64,000 bases of DNA, from the NCBI RefSeq assembly GCF_040939455.1, contig NC_134116.1, positions 68,944,400-69,008,399 of the forward strand. Reading direction: 5' to 3'. The notes under the pieces are model-generated. The model was not told the DNA's origin and ran no database searches. It was given only the letters and a program-made list of their open reading frames with translations. The position numbers were made by a program, and so were the translations under genes. This stretch comes from Microcebus murinus. Lineage: Eukaryota > Chordata > Mammalia > Primates > Cheirogaleidae. Below are positions 51,916-63,149 of this stretch, one piece after another (within the stretch, counting starts at the first letter, position 1; each line of letters starts with the position of its first letter).

Positions 51916-52573
51916 TTAATGGAACTTTTCTAAAGAAACTTACATCTTTTCCCACCTATTTATATGTGTATGTCTTTTTACATTTAAGAGAATTGATTCT
52001 GTGGAATTAGTAACTATGGTCATTTAATAAAAAGAATCATTTACAAAATGTCCTATTTCTAATACCAATCTTTGGTCACATAATTTTAAATAAATCATTG
52101 TTAGATTTAAAGCTAACAGCGTAAGACATAACAGTTCAGTGTATGATATAACATTCAATGACACAGCATTTGTTCTTCAAATGAAATTTGAAAGGCCATT
52201 TGGCCTTTATAACTGTAGAAATTTGATCACTGAAGAAAAATTAGCTGCCATTCCCTAGTCTTTGTTTTTTTTTCCCCCCTTGGTGTTCTTCTCATTTAAA
52301 ACTTTCATTTCGTTAAAAGAGTTGTAAAGCAGGTATATTAGAAATAAGAATTTTAAAAACTTGATTCCAGTTCTGCTTTTGACACATGAGTATACTGATT
52401 GGTGTTCCCAAAAAATTTGGCAGTAATTCTAACTAAAAAATGAAGATATTCAAAAGAAGTGTAAGATGTTTTGTACCGGCTAAGGATGACAAAGATTTTC
52501 AGAAAGAATAGATTAGAACAGGGGAAGAAAAGGAATAGAGTAGAACAAACAGGAGTCGATTTCAAGGAATGCA
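51916..52573. other. Intronic, nothing recognised
   Basis: AT-rich, no gene or clear repeat. Confidence 0.35.
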
Positions 52574-52790
52574 AGTCTAGATTAGGGTTTCTCAGCCTCT
52601 CCTCCGTTGGCATTTGGGGTCAGCTAATTCTCACTGAGGGGGCTGTCTTTTGCCCTGTAGATGGTTAGCAGCATCCCTGGCCTCTACTCACTGGATGCCA
52701 TTGGCACCGCTCTTCCTCAGTTGTGACAACTGAAAATATCTCCAGACCTTGCCAGATGTCCCCTGGGGGTAAAACACCCTTTACTTCCCT
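52574..52790 (-). mobile_element. MER20 hAT-Charlie element, antisense
   Basis: 'agggtttctcagcctctcct', 'agcagcatccctggcctcta', 'cagttgtgacaactgaaaat' and 'ccagatgtcccctgggggta' follow MER20 in reverse. Confidence 0.85.
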
Positions 52791-52969
52791 CTGTGCCCAA
52801 GTGTGTTAAGAGCTGAGTTCTCACAGAAGAATGGTGATAAAAGGATGAGAACAAGTTAAATCTTAAGTAAAGGAAAGGAGGGAAATTGCCAGTAATTAAT
52901 ATTTATTAACCATCTCTTAAATCTTGGGCACCACTAGGTGCCCTAGTCATTTCACATACATGATAATAA

Positions 52970-53053
52970 GTATTTATTGAGTGCCTATTTTATATGAGTA
53001 TTTATTGAGTGCCTATTTTATGTGAGTATTTATGGAGTGCCTATGTAATGTGC
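52970..53053 (+). repeat. 28-bp tandem repeat, three units
   Basis: gtatttattgagtgcctatt plus 'ttatatga' is repeated at 52970, 52998 and 53026. The first two units differ at a single base and the third is diverged. It expands the ttattgagtgcctac part of an antisense L2 tail. Confidence 0.9.
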
Positions 53054-53250
53054 CTATTTTATGTTGGAGCCATAGAGATGAATAAGAAAGTCACTGTCCT
53101 TAAAGGCTGTGTTGTTCAATACAGAGACATATGGAAAAATACAGTCCACAGTGAACATAGAAATGTGTACAAGACACTGACTGAGAAGATAATTCCATGT
53201 GGGGAAGTCACAGAGACCTGTGATATTTGAGCTGGGTTTGAAGGATGAGT
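53054..53250 (-). repeat. L2 LINE, antisense
   Basis: 'gagccatagagatgaataag', 'gtcactgtccttaaaggctg' and 'gagctgggtttgaaggatga' continue the reversed L2 that begins in the tandem repeat. Confidence 0.7.
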
Positions 53251-53708
53251 AGCAGTGTTCCCCCTTTGAGTAGGTTTCGCAGATGAGGCAATAAATTGCC
53301 CATGGTCTTGTAGTCCCTAAACTGTAGACCAAGCTCGAGGCCAAGCTCTCTCTAGGCTGTGACCTCTGTCCAGGGAATAAAAGGCCGGGACCATAATTAA
53401 AGGTGAAATGATTGCATAGAGCAATTACACATTTTCCCTGAGGCTTCAGTAGAGCTGATTAGCACCCGGCAAATCCCAAAGCTGTGCAATTTCAGTGACA
53501 GTTTATATACCTCACATATTGTTTTAAATCATTACCAGTACAGGAGGATGGTGAAAATGCATATCTAACTCCCACCGTAAATCAGACCCCCTGCCAAATT
53601 ATATTAACAACACTTTGTGGATTTTGAAAATGTTGAGTAAGTACGAGGCACATTTGCTTTGTCTGCTTAACAATTTCTTTAGTAGCCAGCAGTAGGTGTA
53701 CTGTAATG

Positions 53709-53857
53709 CTGTGGTCCCCAACCACAATACTGGCCCGTGGCCTGTTAGGAACCGGGCCGCAGAGCTCCGCCTCCCTCCTCCCCTACCCCCTGAACCCCGT
53801 GGAAAAATTATCTTCCATGAAAATGGTCCCTGGTGCCGAAAAGGTTGGGGACCACTG
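53709..53857. mobile_element. MER1-type hAT MITE, internally deleted
   Basis: Ends ctgtggtccccaacc and ggttggggaccactg are inverted repeats with one mismatch. 'cctgttaggaaccgggccgc' and 'ccctggtgccgaaaaggttg' are MER1 text. The 8-bp target duplication ctgtaatg is perfect (53701-53708, 53858-53865). At 149 bp it is less than half the usual length of the family as I remember it. Confidence 0.93.
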
Positions 53858-53865
53858 CTGTAATG

Positions 53866-54489
53866 GAACCTAGAAACAGATGGGACCATATGGCTTCATT
53901 TGTGGAGTGGCAGTATATTGTTTAATCTCATAGCAGCAGTATTTGCTGTTATGTAAGGCAAATACAATTATTCAGTGGCAGTTTACATAATATATAATAA
54001 CAGTAGTGGTGCTCTTCATGCTTCCATAATTATTTATATTTGAAATATTTTACATTGAAAAAGAAAGTAGCATGCATCAAAGAAAACTTTTGATGAATTT
54101 CGTAAACTGAATTATATATGCCCTGTAGTTCTGCTTCTTCTGCACTGGCTTCTGTCCCATTAGCAACAATAGTGTTCAGACTCGCTGATGTCACTGCTCA
54201 GTTATTTAATTTGACTAAAAGTGATAAATGTGTTTATTTAAGATTTTGTTCAGAATTTTTTGAAAAGGCCAGTGTAGTACTTTTGCATTATTGAGTATGT
54301 TTTCTGATATGATTATAAAATTCTATTAACTTATCAAGAAGAATTATTTATGCACACTAAAAGCTATGGGGAGTCTTGAGATAAGATGCAAAAGCTATTT
54401 TCTCTCTCAGTTCAGAGGAAACAATTCATTGCTATTCATTCTATTTCATCTTATCTGATGTTTTGGTTTTTTAAAAAAATAAAATGTTT
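53866..54489. other. Intronic, no repeat recognised
   Basis: No repeat or gene identified. The start of the Alu target duplication is at 54477. Confidence 0.35.
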
Positions 54490-54800
54490 GGCTGGGTGTG
54501 GTGGCTCATGCATGTAATCCTAGTCCTCTTGGAGGCAGGGGATGGAGGGAGAGGATCACTTGAGGTCAGGAGTTTGAGACCAGCCTGAGCAAGAGTGAGA
54601 CTTCATCTCTACAAAAAATAGAAAACTTAGCCAGGCATGGTGGCACATGCCTGTAGTCCCAGCTACTCGGGAGGCTGAGGCAGGAGGATTGCTTGAGCCC
54701 AGGAGTTTGAGGTTGCTATGAGCTAGGCTGACGCCACGGCATTCTACCTGGGGTTACAGAGTGAGACTTTGCCTCAAAAATAAGTAAATAAATAAATATA
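54490..54800 (+). mobile_element. Older Alu without linker
   Basis: 'ggctgggtgtggtggctcat' to an aataaataaata tail. Inter-arm sequence 'ctctacaaaaaatagaaaac' lacks the linker. The target duplication aaataaaatgttt is perfect (54477-54489 and 54801-54813). Confidence 0.93.
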
Positions 54801-54813
54801 AAATAAAATGTTT

Positions 54814-55079
54814 AATGTGATAGCCACTAAGTGATTTTTAGTTTTAGGACATTTGAAATACTACAGACTGAGTTGCACACGAGAAGAGCCGCTACTGCTC
54901 ACTTCTGCTGGCAGCACAGGTTAGAAAGGGTGTCTTGGCACTAGAGCCCAAGAACTAGACCAACCCCCTTCCTGCCCTATGAACTCTTCTTAAACAGAAA
55001 TTGCTCAATATTGTTATTCTCTTTCATGCCTTTTATGCTCCCATCCTCACCCTTATCTCAGCAGTGGATAACATTATCT
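54814..55079. other. Intronic, nothing recognised
   Basis: No gene. Confidence 0.3.
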
Positions 55080-55250
55080 TCTCAGGAGCCCACTCATTCA
55101 TGCAACAAATATTAAACACCTAATATGTGTGAGGCCCTTTTGTGATGCTAGGGCACGGTGGTAAACAACATGGACAAGAATCCACATCCTAACTGAACCT
55201 AGGTTTTAATAGGAAATGATGGGCAATAAACAATATAAAAGGTAAAATAT
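55080..55250 (-). repeat. L2 LINE 3' end, antisense
   Basis: 'cactcattcatgcaacaaat', 'acacctaatatgtgtgaggc' and 'gtggtaaacaacatggacaa' are a reversed L2 tail. Confidence 0.65.
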
Positions 55251-55254
55251 TACA

Positions 55255-57065
55255 CAGTCCTGAAAAAGAAGAACAAAGTTGGAAGACCAAAACTTAGTAA
55301 AAATCTACAATAATCAAAATAGTGTAGTGCTGGCATATGGATAGACATAGAGATCAGTGGAATAGAATTTAAAGTCCAGAAATACACCCAAACATTTATG
55401 GCAAATTGATTTTTGACAAGGGTATCAAGAACATTCAGTGGGGAGAGAATAGTCTCTTCATCATATGGTATTGGGACAATTAGACAGCCACGTGCAAGAG
55501 AATGAAATTGGATCACAACCTCATACCATACATAAAAATTAATGGAAAATAATCAATGATCTAAATATAAGAGCTAAAAGCATAAAACTTTTATAAGAAA
55601 ATATAGGAATAACTCTTCATGACCTTGGATTTGGCAGTGAATCCTTAGATATGACACCAAAAGTATGAGTAACAAAAGAAGAAATAAATGGGACATCATC
55701 AAAATTTAAAACTTTTGTGCATTGGAGGACATTATTATGAAAGTAAGAAAATATTTACAAATCGTGTATCTCATGACCTATATATGCTTAATATTTAAGG
55801 AACTCTTACAGTGCAACAACTAAAATACAAACAACTCAATTTTAAAATGAGCAAAAGACTTGAATAAAAATGCCTCCAAAGAAGATATAAAAATGGCCAG
55901 AAAACACATGGAAAGATGTTCAACATCATTGATCATTAGGGAAATGCAAATCAAAATCACAGTGAGATACCACTTAACATCTACTAGTATGGCTATAATA
56001 ATAATATTTTTAAAAACCCAGAAACAGTGGAAAATAACAAGTGTTAGTTAGGATGTGAAGAAATCAGAACCCTCATACATTTTTATGGGAATGTAAAAAT
56101 GGTTCAGCCAGCTGCTGAAAAATAGATTAGCAGTTTCTCCAAAAGTTAAACAGAATTATCTATCATATGACCCAGCACCAAGATATATGCCCCACAGAAC
56201 TGAAAACAGCTACTCAAGCATAAACCTGTACACAAATGTTCATAGCAGCATTATTCACAATAGCCTGAAGGTGGAACCAATCCAAATGTCTGTCAGTAGT
56301 TGAATGGATGAGTAAATTTATGTGTGTGTGTTTGTAGATTAGCCATAAAAAGAAATGCTGATCATGATACAATGTGTATGAAACTTGAAAACATTATGCC
56401 AAGTGAAAGAAGTCAGATACAGAAGTCACATATTGTATGATTTCATTTATATGAAATATCTAAAATAGGCCGGCGCGGTGGCTCACGCCTGTAATCCTAG
56501 CACTCTGGGATGCTGAGGCAGGAGGATTGCTCGAGGTCGGAGTTCGAAACCAGCCTGAGCAAGAGCGAGACCCCCGTCTCTACTATAAATAGAAAGAAAT
56601 TAATTGGCCAACTATTATATATATAGAAAAAATTAGCTGGGCATGGTGGCGCATGCCTGTAGTCCCAGCCACTCTGGAGGGTGTGGCAGTAGGATCACTT
56701 GAGCCCAGGAGTTTGGGGTTGCTGTGAGCTAGGTTGATGCCACGGCACTCACTCTAGCCTGGGCAACAAAGTGAGACTGTCTCAAAAAAAAAAAAAAAGA
56801 AGAAATATCTAGAACAGGTAAACCCACTGAGACAGAATGCATATTCATGGTTACCAGGAATTGGTGGGAAGGGAGGAATAGGAAAAAAAAACAACTGCTG
56901 AATGAGTTTGGGATTTTATGTTGGAGTTTTAGAAATGTTTTAGAACTAAATAAAGGTGGTTGTTGCCCAACATTGTGAATATACTAAATTCCACTGAGTT
57001 GTTCACTTTAAAATGGGTATTTTTATGTCATGGGAATTTCACTTTCATAAATTTTTAAAAGTAAG
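55255..57065 (+). mobile_element. L1, 5'-truncated, sense, split by an Alu
   Basis: Starts inside ORF2 ('gatagacatagagatcagtg', 'ttgatttttgacaagggtat'). An open frame at 55860-56051 reads [20 protein letters not shown], then [15 protein letters not shown], the ORF2 C-terminal region. After the Alu the 3' UTR follows ('gcatattcatggttaccagg' to 'ttcacttt cataaattttt'-like end). Confidence 0.88.
56468..56801 (+). mobile_element. Young Alu with strepsirrhine linker
   Basis: ggccggcgcggtggctcacg start, linker ctataaatagaaagaaatta, long A tail, many CpGs kept. Target duplication gaaatatctaaaata / gaaatatctagaaca lies in the host L1 3' UTR. Confidence 0.96.
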
Positions 57066-57089
57066 TAAAATATATAGTATATTAGTGAT

Positions 57090-57600
57090 TAGTCACCTGT
57101 GGAAAAACAAATCTGGAAAGTGATGGTAAGGTAGGGATAGTAGAGGTTTGCAATTTAAAATAAGATGGTTAGGGAAGGCTTCACTGAGATATTTGATTAA
57201 AGTTCTGAAGGAGATGAGGGCAGCAGCCACGTGTACACTGACGAGCAGAGCACTGGAGAAACAATAAACACTGCGAGGCAGTTGCATGCCTGGCATGTTT
57301 GAGGGAAAGTAAGGAGGCATTTGTAATGGGAATAGAGAGAACAGGGGGGGAGAGTAGAAGGAAAAGAAGCCAGGTGGATAACAGGTATATGCCCAAGTAG
57401 GATTGTTCCAGTGTGCCACCAGGGTTGAGAAGTGGTGGTGTAGGACCTTGCAGGCCATTAACAGGATTCTGGCTTTTGCTTAGAGTGAATCACACCATTG
57501 AAGGGTTTTGAGCACAGAAGGATCACGACCTGACTTATGCTTTAATAGGGTGAACATGCCTGCCTATTCTTAAATAGGCAGAGAAGAGCAAATGTGAAGC
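57090..57600 (-). repeat. L2 LINE, antisense (weak)
   Basis: 'gttagggaaggcttcactga' and 'gaaggatcacgacctgactt' follow a reversed L2, with diverged DNA between. Confidence 0.5.
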
Positions 57601-57639
57601 AGGGAAACCAATTAGAGGGCAACGTTAATAATATTAAAA

Positions 57640-58010
57640 CATTAAATTATTAAATGTGCCGCTTCTGCTTTTTACATACTGTACAATCTCATCCAAACTA
57701 TAGTTTCCTTTTCACCTTACATGCTGATAATTTGGGACACCATCCTTCAGTTCAGTTCTGTTTTTTGAGCTCCAGATCCTGAACCCAACTGCCTACTGAA
57801 TTCCATTTTTATATTGCACTTCCCCTAACCCTTATCTACCTCACTACCTCAAACTCAGTAAATCCAAAATAGACTTCATTGTGTGTATGTCACCTCCAGC
57901 TTCATTCAGTTCCTCTTGAATTTGCCATTTTGATGAATGAGCTACCATCACCCAGGTGCCCAAGAAATCTGGACTCTTTCTAGTCTCTTGATCCTTAGTC
58001 AAGATTTTGT
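57640..58010 (+). repeat. L2 LINE fragment, sense
   Basis: 'acctcaaactcagtaaatcc', 'aatagacttcattgtgtgta' and 'ctaccatcacccaggtgccc' followed by 'aagaaatctggactctttct' are L2 sense text. Confidence 0.7.
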
Positions 58011-58014
58011 GATA

Positions 58015-59190
58015 TTCTAAATTCTTGTACTTTTTCCTTTGCTTTTTCATATAAATTTTAAAGTCGCTCTATCAATTTATGCAAAAAGTACTTCTAGGAA
58101 TTTGGTCAAAATGGCATGGAATCTACAGATTCCATTACAGATTGATTTGAGGAGAACTGAAATCTTAACAATATTGAGTCTCTATATCCATGAACATGGT
58201 ATATCTTTCCATTTAATTTCTTTCTGCAGTGTTTTGTAGTTGTTATTGTTGAGTCCTTTCCCATTTTTTGTTAAATTTATTCCTATTTTGTGTATTTTGA
58301 TGCTACTATAAATGTTTTCATTTATGTATTTTTCCACTTGTTTGCTGCTGGTAAATAGGAATTTAGTTGTTTTTGTACATTTCCCTTGTATTCTGCAACT
58401 TGCTAAATTCATTAATTAGTTTCAATAGGGGTTTTTTGTAGATTCTTTAGAATTTCCTTCTTCTTTTGTTTTTTTCTGTTTCCTGTGAATACAGACAGTT
58501 TTACATTTTCATTTTTAATCATTATGCCTATTTCTTTTCTTGCTTTGTTGCACTGGCTAGGACATTCATCCAGTTGTGAATAGCAGCAGTGAGAGTGGAT
58601 TTCCTTGCATTGTTTCCAATCTTATGGGAAAACATTCACCACTAATTCTTATGTTAGTTGGATTGTAGTTGCCTTGTACAGATTGTGGAAATTTCATTCT
58701 ATTTCTAGTTTTCTTAGAGTTAATAATCTTTTAAAACTCATGAATAGGTGTTGAATTTTGTCAAATGTTTTTTCTGTATCCATTAAGATGACAATATGAT
58801 ATTTTTCTTTTATTCTGTAAATATGGAGAAACATGCTGATTGACTTTCAAAGGTAATACCAGTTTTGCATTTCTGTGATAAATCTCACTTGGTCATAACA
58901 TGTTAACCTTTTTTATACTGGTAAGTGTGATTTGCTAATATTATGTTAAGGATATTTGCATCTATGTTTCTGAATGGTATTTGTCTGTGTTTTCTTTTTT
59001 GTTATGATATCCTTATCAGATTTTTGTATCAGGGTTATGCTAGCCTCATAAAATGAGCTGGGAACTGTTCCCTCCTTTATATTCTGAATAGTTTGTGTAT
59101 TATTTCTTCTTTAAATGTTTGATAGAATTTGCCAGTGTAACTGTCTGGGCCTGGTGATTTCTTCCAAGGAAAGTTTTTAATTGTGAATTC
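58015..59190 (-). mobile_element. L1 ORF2 fragment, antisense
   Basis: Reads in reverse through ORF2: 'aaaatggcatggaatctaca', 'aacaatattgagtctctata', 'gtattctgcaacttgctaaa' and 'gggccttggtgatttcttcc'-like text near 59,150. Short - strand open pieces (for example at 58182-58412) are parts of ORF2. Confidence 0.8.
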
Positions 59191-60349
59191 AGTTTCTTTA
59201 ATATATATAAGGCAGTTAAAATTTTCAACTTCTTTCTGTGTAGACCAAGACTCAACTTCTATGTTGCATACCCCTAATAAGGGTAATCCATGCCCTTATT
59301 AAGACATGGGACATTTCCAACACCCTGGAATGTTCCCACTAACGAACTTTGGATAAATAACTCCTTGTAAGTCAGGAACTGCATGAATTGAGCAATTATA
59401 ACTGAAAAGGCAAATGCAGTATACCTTTTTTACCCAATCATGTAGCAGTTGTATTTCATTAGTGTTTTTCAAAAATAGAAATGTTTCCTTTGTTCTATTT
59501 TTTCAAAAAGTGGGTTATCAAATTCTATGTTAATCTTTTTTACTTAGGAAAAGGTTTACTTTAGAATTTCCTTTCAAGATATCTCACATTCATCCAGTTG
59601 GTGCCAGTTTTCAAACAGACAGATGTGAATATATTTTAGGTTGTCTACACTGGGGCAGAATCCCTTGATTAGAAAGTTGGGCTTAAGCAGAAAAGGTTTT
59701 GTCACAGTATGGAATACTATGAAGCAGTTATGAGGAACAGAGTCGACTTACATAAAACCAACAGAAGATATCCTTATGCAAGTTCAGAATGATTAAATAT
59801 TTTTAAAAATTCAAACTAATACTATGTTTTTTGTAAGGACCCCTCTATATGTAAGGACACGCAGAGTTAAATATTTAGAAGTAAGCCCAAACTAATAATA
59901 GTCGTCACATGGAGAGAGTGCATGAGGATTTAGGAATTGTGATTGATGGTTAGATGAGATTTAGCCTGATCTATAATGCTTTAATTTTTGTAAGAAAAAT
60001 AGCTTTACCATAGAACTTACATAATTAGAACTATAAAGGGCTTTGGCAGATTTATTGATGACTAGAGGGAAAATGCCTGTAGGTTTAGTTTTTGTTTTAG
60101 CAATTACTCTGAAATTGTTAAAAACCAACTTGTAAAATCTATACATAGAGTGCTCTAAATCTGTTTTTTTTTTCAAATTATGACCCAAGAAAGTATTACA
60201 GATGAAGTTCAAATGCAACTTAGAATTAAAAATAAAAGTAAAAGTTGGGTACTACTCTGGCTGCCACAAAACTTTTAAAACATAAAGTATTTAATAGCAT
60301 GAAAATGCTGGCAGTATGTCATTCACTGAAAAGGGCAGAATATGACATA
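59191..60349. other. Intronic, weak L1-like texture
   Basis: 59,700-59,990 resembles a decayed sense L1 3' end ('tatggaatactatgaagcag'). The rest is not recognised. Confidence 0.35.
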
Positions 60350-60530
60350 CTTATAAATGAATTTTTATTTTAAAATGGATATTTATTTAGGAAAAAAGGT
60401 AAGAAAGAAATACACAAAAATGTTAATAGTGATTATTTTCTCTAGGTGAATGAATAATGATTATTTGATTTGAGCTTTCTTTTTAGGAACTTTTTAATGT
60501 TTTTCTAGGTTTGTTTTTTTTTTTTTTTTT
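60350..60530 (+). repeat. Probable L1 3' end
   Basis: 'agaaagaaatacacaaaaat' and 'gttaatagtgattattttct' are typical of an L1M 3' end, followed by a T run at 60517-60531. Confidence 0.5.
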
Positions 60531-61318
60531 GTCTTTCATGAACACTAATTGCAGGAAAGGGAAGAGAGAAAAGGAAACTCTTAGCATTTACAAACATGGT
60601 ACGGGGAGTTCTGGTATGTGTTAAAATGAGAATGGTAGGATCAGATATGTGTTTTAGAAGTTGGGCAATCTGTAGAAGAGATTTAGGAGGAGTGGGGAGA
60701 AATCAAGGGGTGGAAGGAAGAAGTGGTTTGTGAAGATGTTTAGAAAGTAGAAACTCAACAGAATTGGCAGCTAGGTGAGTAGAATGAGAGAGTAAAGGGG
60801 AGAGGTTAATGTTTTCCCTTTTGTATTTGTCAATTTAAAACTAAGTCTTTTCAAATCTATCACATTACTCTTTGATTTAGGTAACATAAATAGAAAACTG
60901 AGATTCTTCTCTTTCTGTGACAATAACTCAAGTCCGAACCCTTTGGCCTTTGCTAAGGTGATTCAAAATAACCCTAAATCACAGTGCCTTAAGCTGCCCA
61001 GAAAAATGCTGTTTCTTTCAAGTGGATTAATATCCGAATGTAAAAAGCATGATCTATCATAGTATCTTAAGTCTAAATTATTGTACTGGGTACCAGTGCC
61101 TAGGCCAACTTTAAAAAAAAAAAAAGGCACTGAATTTACTGTGCCTGTGATTCAAAACTTAATCCATCATACAGTCATTGCCAGACCAACTTCTCTGCAA
61201 ATATTTAAATCCACAACGAACGCGTCTTTCTCTGGAATTCTACTTCATTTTTACTTAACAATTATCCACATCTAAAAGGTCTTGTGATTATCAAGCAGAA
61301 TCAGGATTTATGTTAAAC
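60531..61318. other. Intronic, nothing recognised
   Basis: Purine-rich in 60,600-60,800. An A run lies at 61112-61125. No gene. Confidence 0.35.
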
Positions 61319-61535
61319 CAGTGATTCTCAACAGAGGGCGACAGGAGACATTTGACAATTTGTAGAGGCATTTTTGGTTGTCACAATATGGTGGTGGTGG
61401 GGGGGGGGGGTGTGCTACTGGCATCTAGTGGATAGAGGCCAGGGATGCTACTAAACATCCTGTGATGCATGGGCCATTCTGCTCACACAAGGATCCAGCT
61501 CCCGATGTCGGGAGTTGCTGAGATTGAGAAATCTG
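61319..61535 (+). mobile_element. MER20 hAT-Charlie element with a G run
   Basis: 'cagtgattctcaacagaggg', 'ggagacatttgacaatttgt', 'ttggttgtcacaatatgg' and 'gtgctactggcatctagtgg' are MER20. A GGT/G12 tract at 61390-61410 has grown in its middle. The flanks tgttaaac and tgttagac match at 7 of 8. Confidence 0.92.
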
Positions 61536-62286
61536 TGTTAGACTCTTTGATGGATACAGAGATGTGTGGGAGCTCCTGTTTTAGTAAGGGTTTAGATCAC
61601 AGTATTGTTTATAATGAGATTCATTGGTGCATATGGTGGTAGAAAGTTGGGACTCCTTAGAAGAGGGATGCCCTGGGAACATTGAGGAAGATGTAGACTA
61701 GGGGATTGAGCATTGATGGAGTGGTGGAAGAGTCAGGCTGGTTGACCTGACCTGAAGCTGACAAGTGCTGGGAGGAGCTGACTGTAGGAGGTCAAGGTGA
61801 GTGGTAGGTAGGAGGCAGTTTGAAGCCCCCCACTACAAGGCCATTCAGGGAAACTGAGACCGTCTCTGCCATGGAAGAAAGAGAATGTGACATAAAAGAA
61901 TCTATCATAAATCACAGCCAAGTAGTGTTCTTGGGGTGATGAGATGTATCAACAAGGGCTTTGTCCACTGTCATCTTTCTGGTGGGTTGGCCCAGGATTC
62001 TTTGAGACTTCACTTGGGGATTAAAGGGGCCACAGCCTCAGAGGAGGTGGATTCCCCACTGGGGCCCCCAACCAGCACAAAGCCACTTGGGCTAAGTGAC
62101 ATGTGAGATGTGCTGAGCTTCAAGCAGGGCCCAGAAGGACCCTGTGTAGGTGACCAGACTTTGAAGAGGGGAGATGCAGAGGTCAGGAAGCAGAAAGGCA
62201 CGGATGAAGACACAGTGCTAGGAAAGACATTATAATCCACAGCAAAGAACTTAACTCTGGGGCTGCTGACTAAGTGTTCCATGTGT
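61536..62286. other. Intronic, nothing recognised
   Basis: Purine-rich, no gene. Open frames here have no recognisable product. Confidence 0.35.
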
Positions 62287-62683
62287 TACCGTGTTGCCCC
62301 GAAAATAAGACAGGGTCTCTTATTTATTTTTCCTCAAGAAGACACCCTAGGGCTTATTTTCAGGGGATGTGTTATTTTCCCCTCAAAGTCTCAGCTTGCA
62401 GCACAGTGGACCTGACAGGGGGAGCCGACCTTGTTGGTGGGGCTGCTCGCACCTTTCCGGTCACCTATGGGATAGTAGCTGTCACAATGGGGCAGATGAG
62501 AAGGGCTGCTCGTCTTCTTTACTGCCCCGAGACGAAATGCATGGCTGTGCAGATACGCTGTGTAGCCATGCCCATCACTAGGTCTTATTTTCAGGGTAGG
62601 GCTTATATTGTGCAAATGCTTAGAAATCCTGCTAGGGCTTATTTTATTTTATGGGTAGGTCTTATTTTCGGGGAAACACAGTA
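62287..62683. mobile_element. TA-flanked DNA transposon with 25-bp inverted ends
   Basis: The ends 62287-62311 and 62659-62683 are inverted repeats agreeing at 23 of 25 positions, sharing the core ccccgaaaataagac. Each end finishes in TA, as in Tc1/mariner-type insertion. Motif cttattttcaggg recurs inside at 62353 and 62584. The middle 190 bp is GC-rich, with about eight CpGs and no link to the ends. No transposase is encoded. I know related ccccgaaaataagac ends from other mammals but cannot fix the family name. Confidence 0.85.
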
Positions 62684-62694
62684 GTTTTGTGACT

Positions 62695-62745
62695 TTATAA
62701 CTTGTGGATAGCAGATGCTCAATAAATACTTGTTCTTAACCTTCT
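62695..62745 (+). repeat. MIR or L2 tail
   Basis: 'agcagatgctcaataaatac' followed by ttgtt is the common tail of MIR/L2. Confidence 0.5.
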
Positions 62746-62839
62746 TATTCACTGTACAAAAGCTATTCTAATTATAGATTAGGATTCTTATCTTTTCTTA
62801 ATCTTTGATTGGACTTTGGTTGTCAAACTTCTGTCTGCT

Positions 62840-62938
62840 GACAAATATTGCCAATTACCCTGATCTGATCACTGTACATTGTATATATTCTATGTACCCC
62901 ATAAATATATACAATTACTATGTGTCAAATAAAAAAAA
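62840..62938 (+). repeat. L1 3' end with poly(A)
   Basis: 'gatctgatcactgtacattg', 'tatgtaccccataaatatat' and 'tgtgtcaaataaaaaaaa' are a sense L1 3' terminus. Confidence 0.75.
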
Positions 62939-63149
62939 GTAGGAACCATGTTATACATGTCCTCTAAGATTTTATTTTAAATTAGTTAAAATATTTTATT
63001 ATGTAATATTTAATACGTTCAAAAGACTATGTGGAGCATTTCTAAAAATTATGGTGGAACATTATAATAAGACCACATATCATATAATAATACAAAATGC
63101 AACACTACTAATGTCATATCTTCCTCTTGTGCTATTCCTCTGCCTCCTG
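62939..63149. other. Intronic, nothing recognised
   Basis: AT-rich, no gene. Confidence 0.3.

Noticed and set aside
62274..62684. 136-codon + strand frame across the TA-flanked transposon
   Set aside because: It reads through both inverted ends and the core without any transposase motif, so it is most likely chance.
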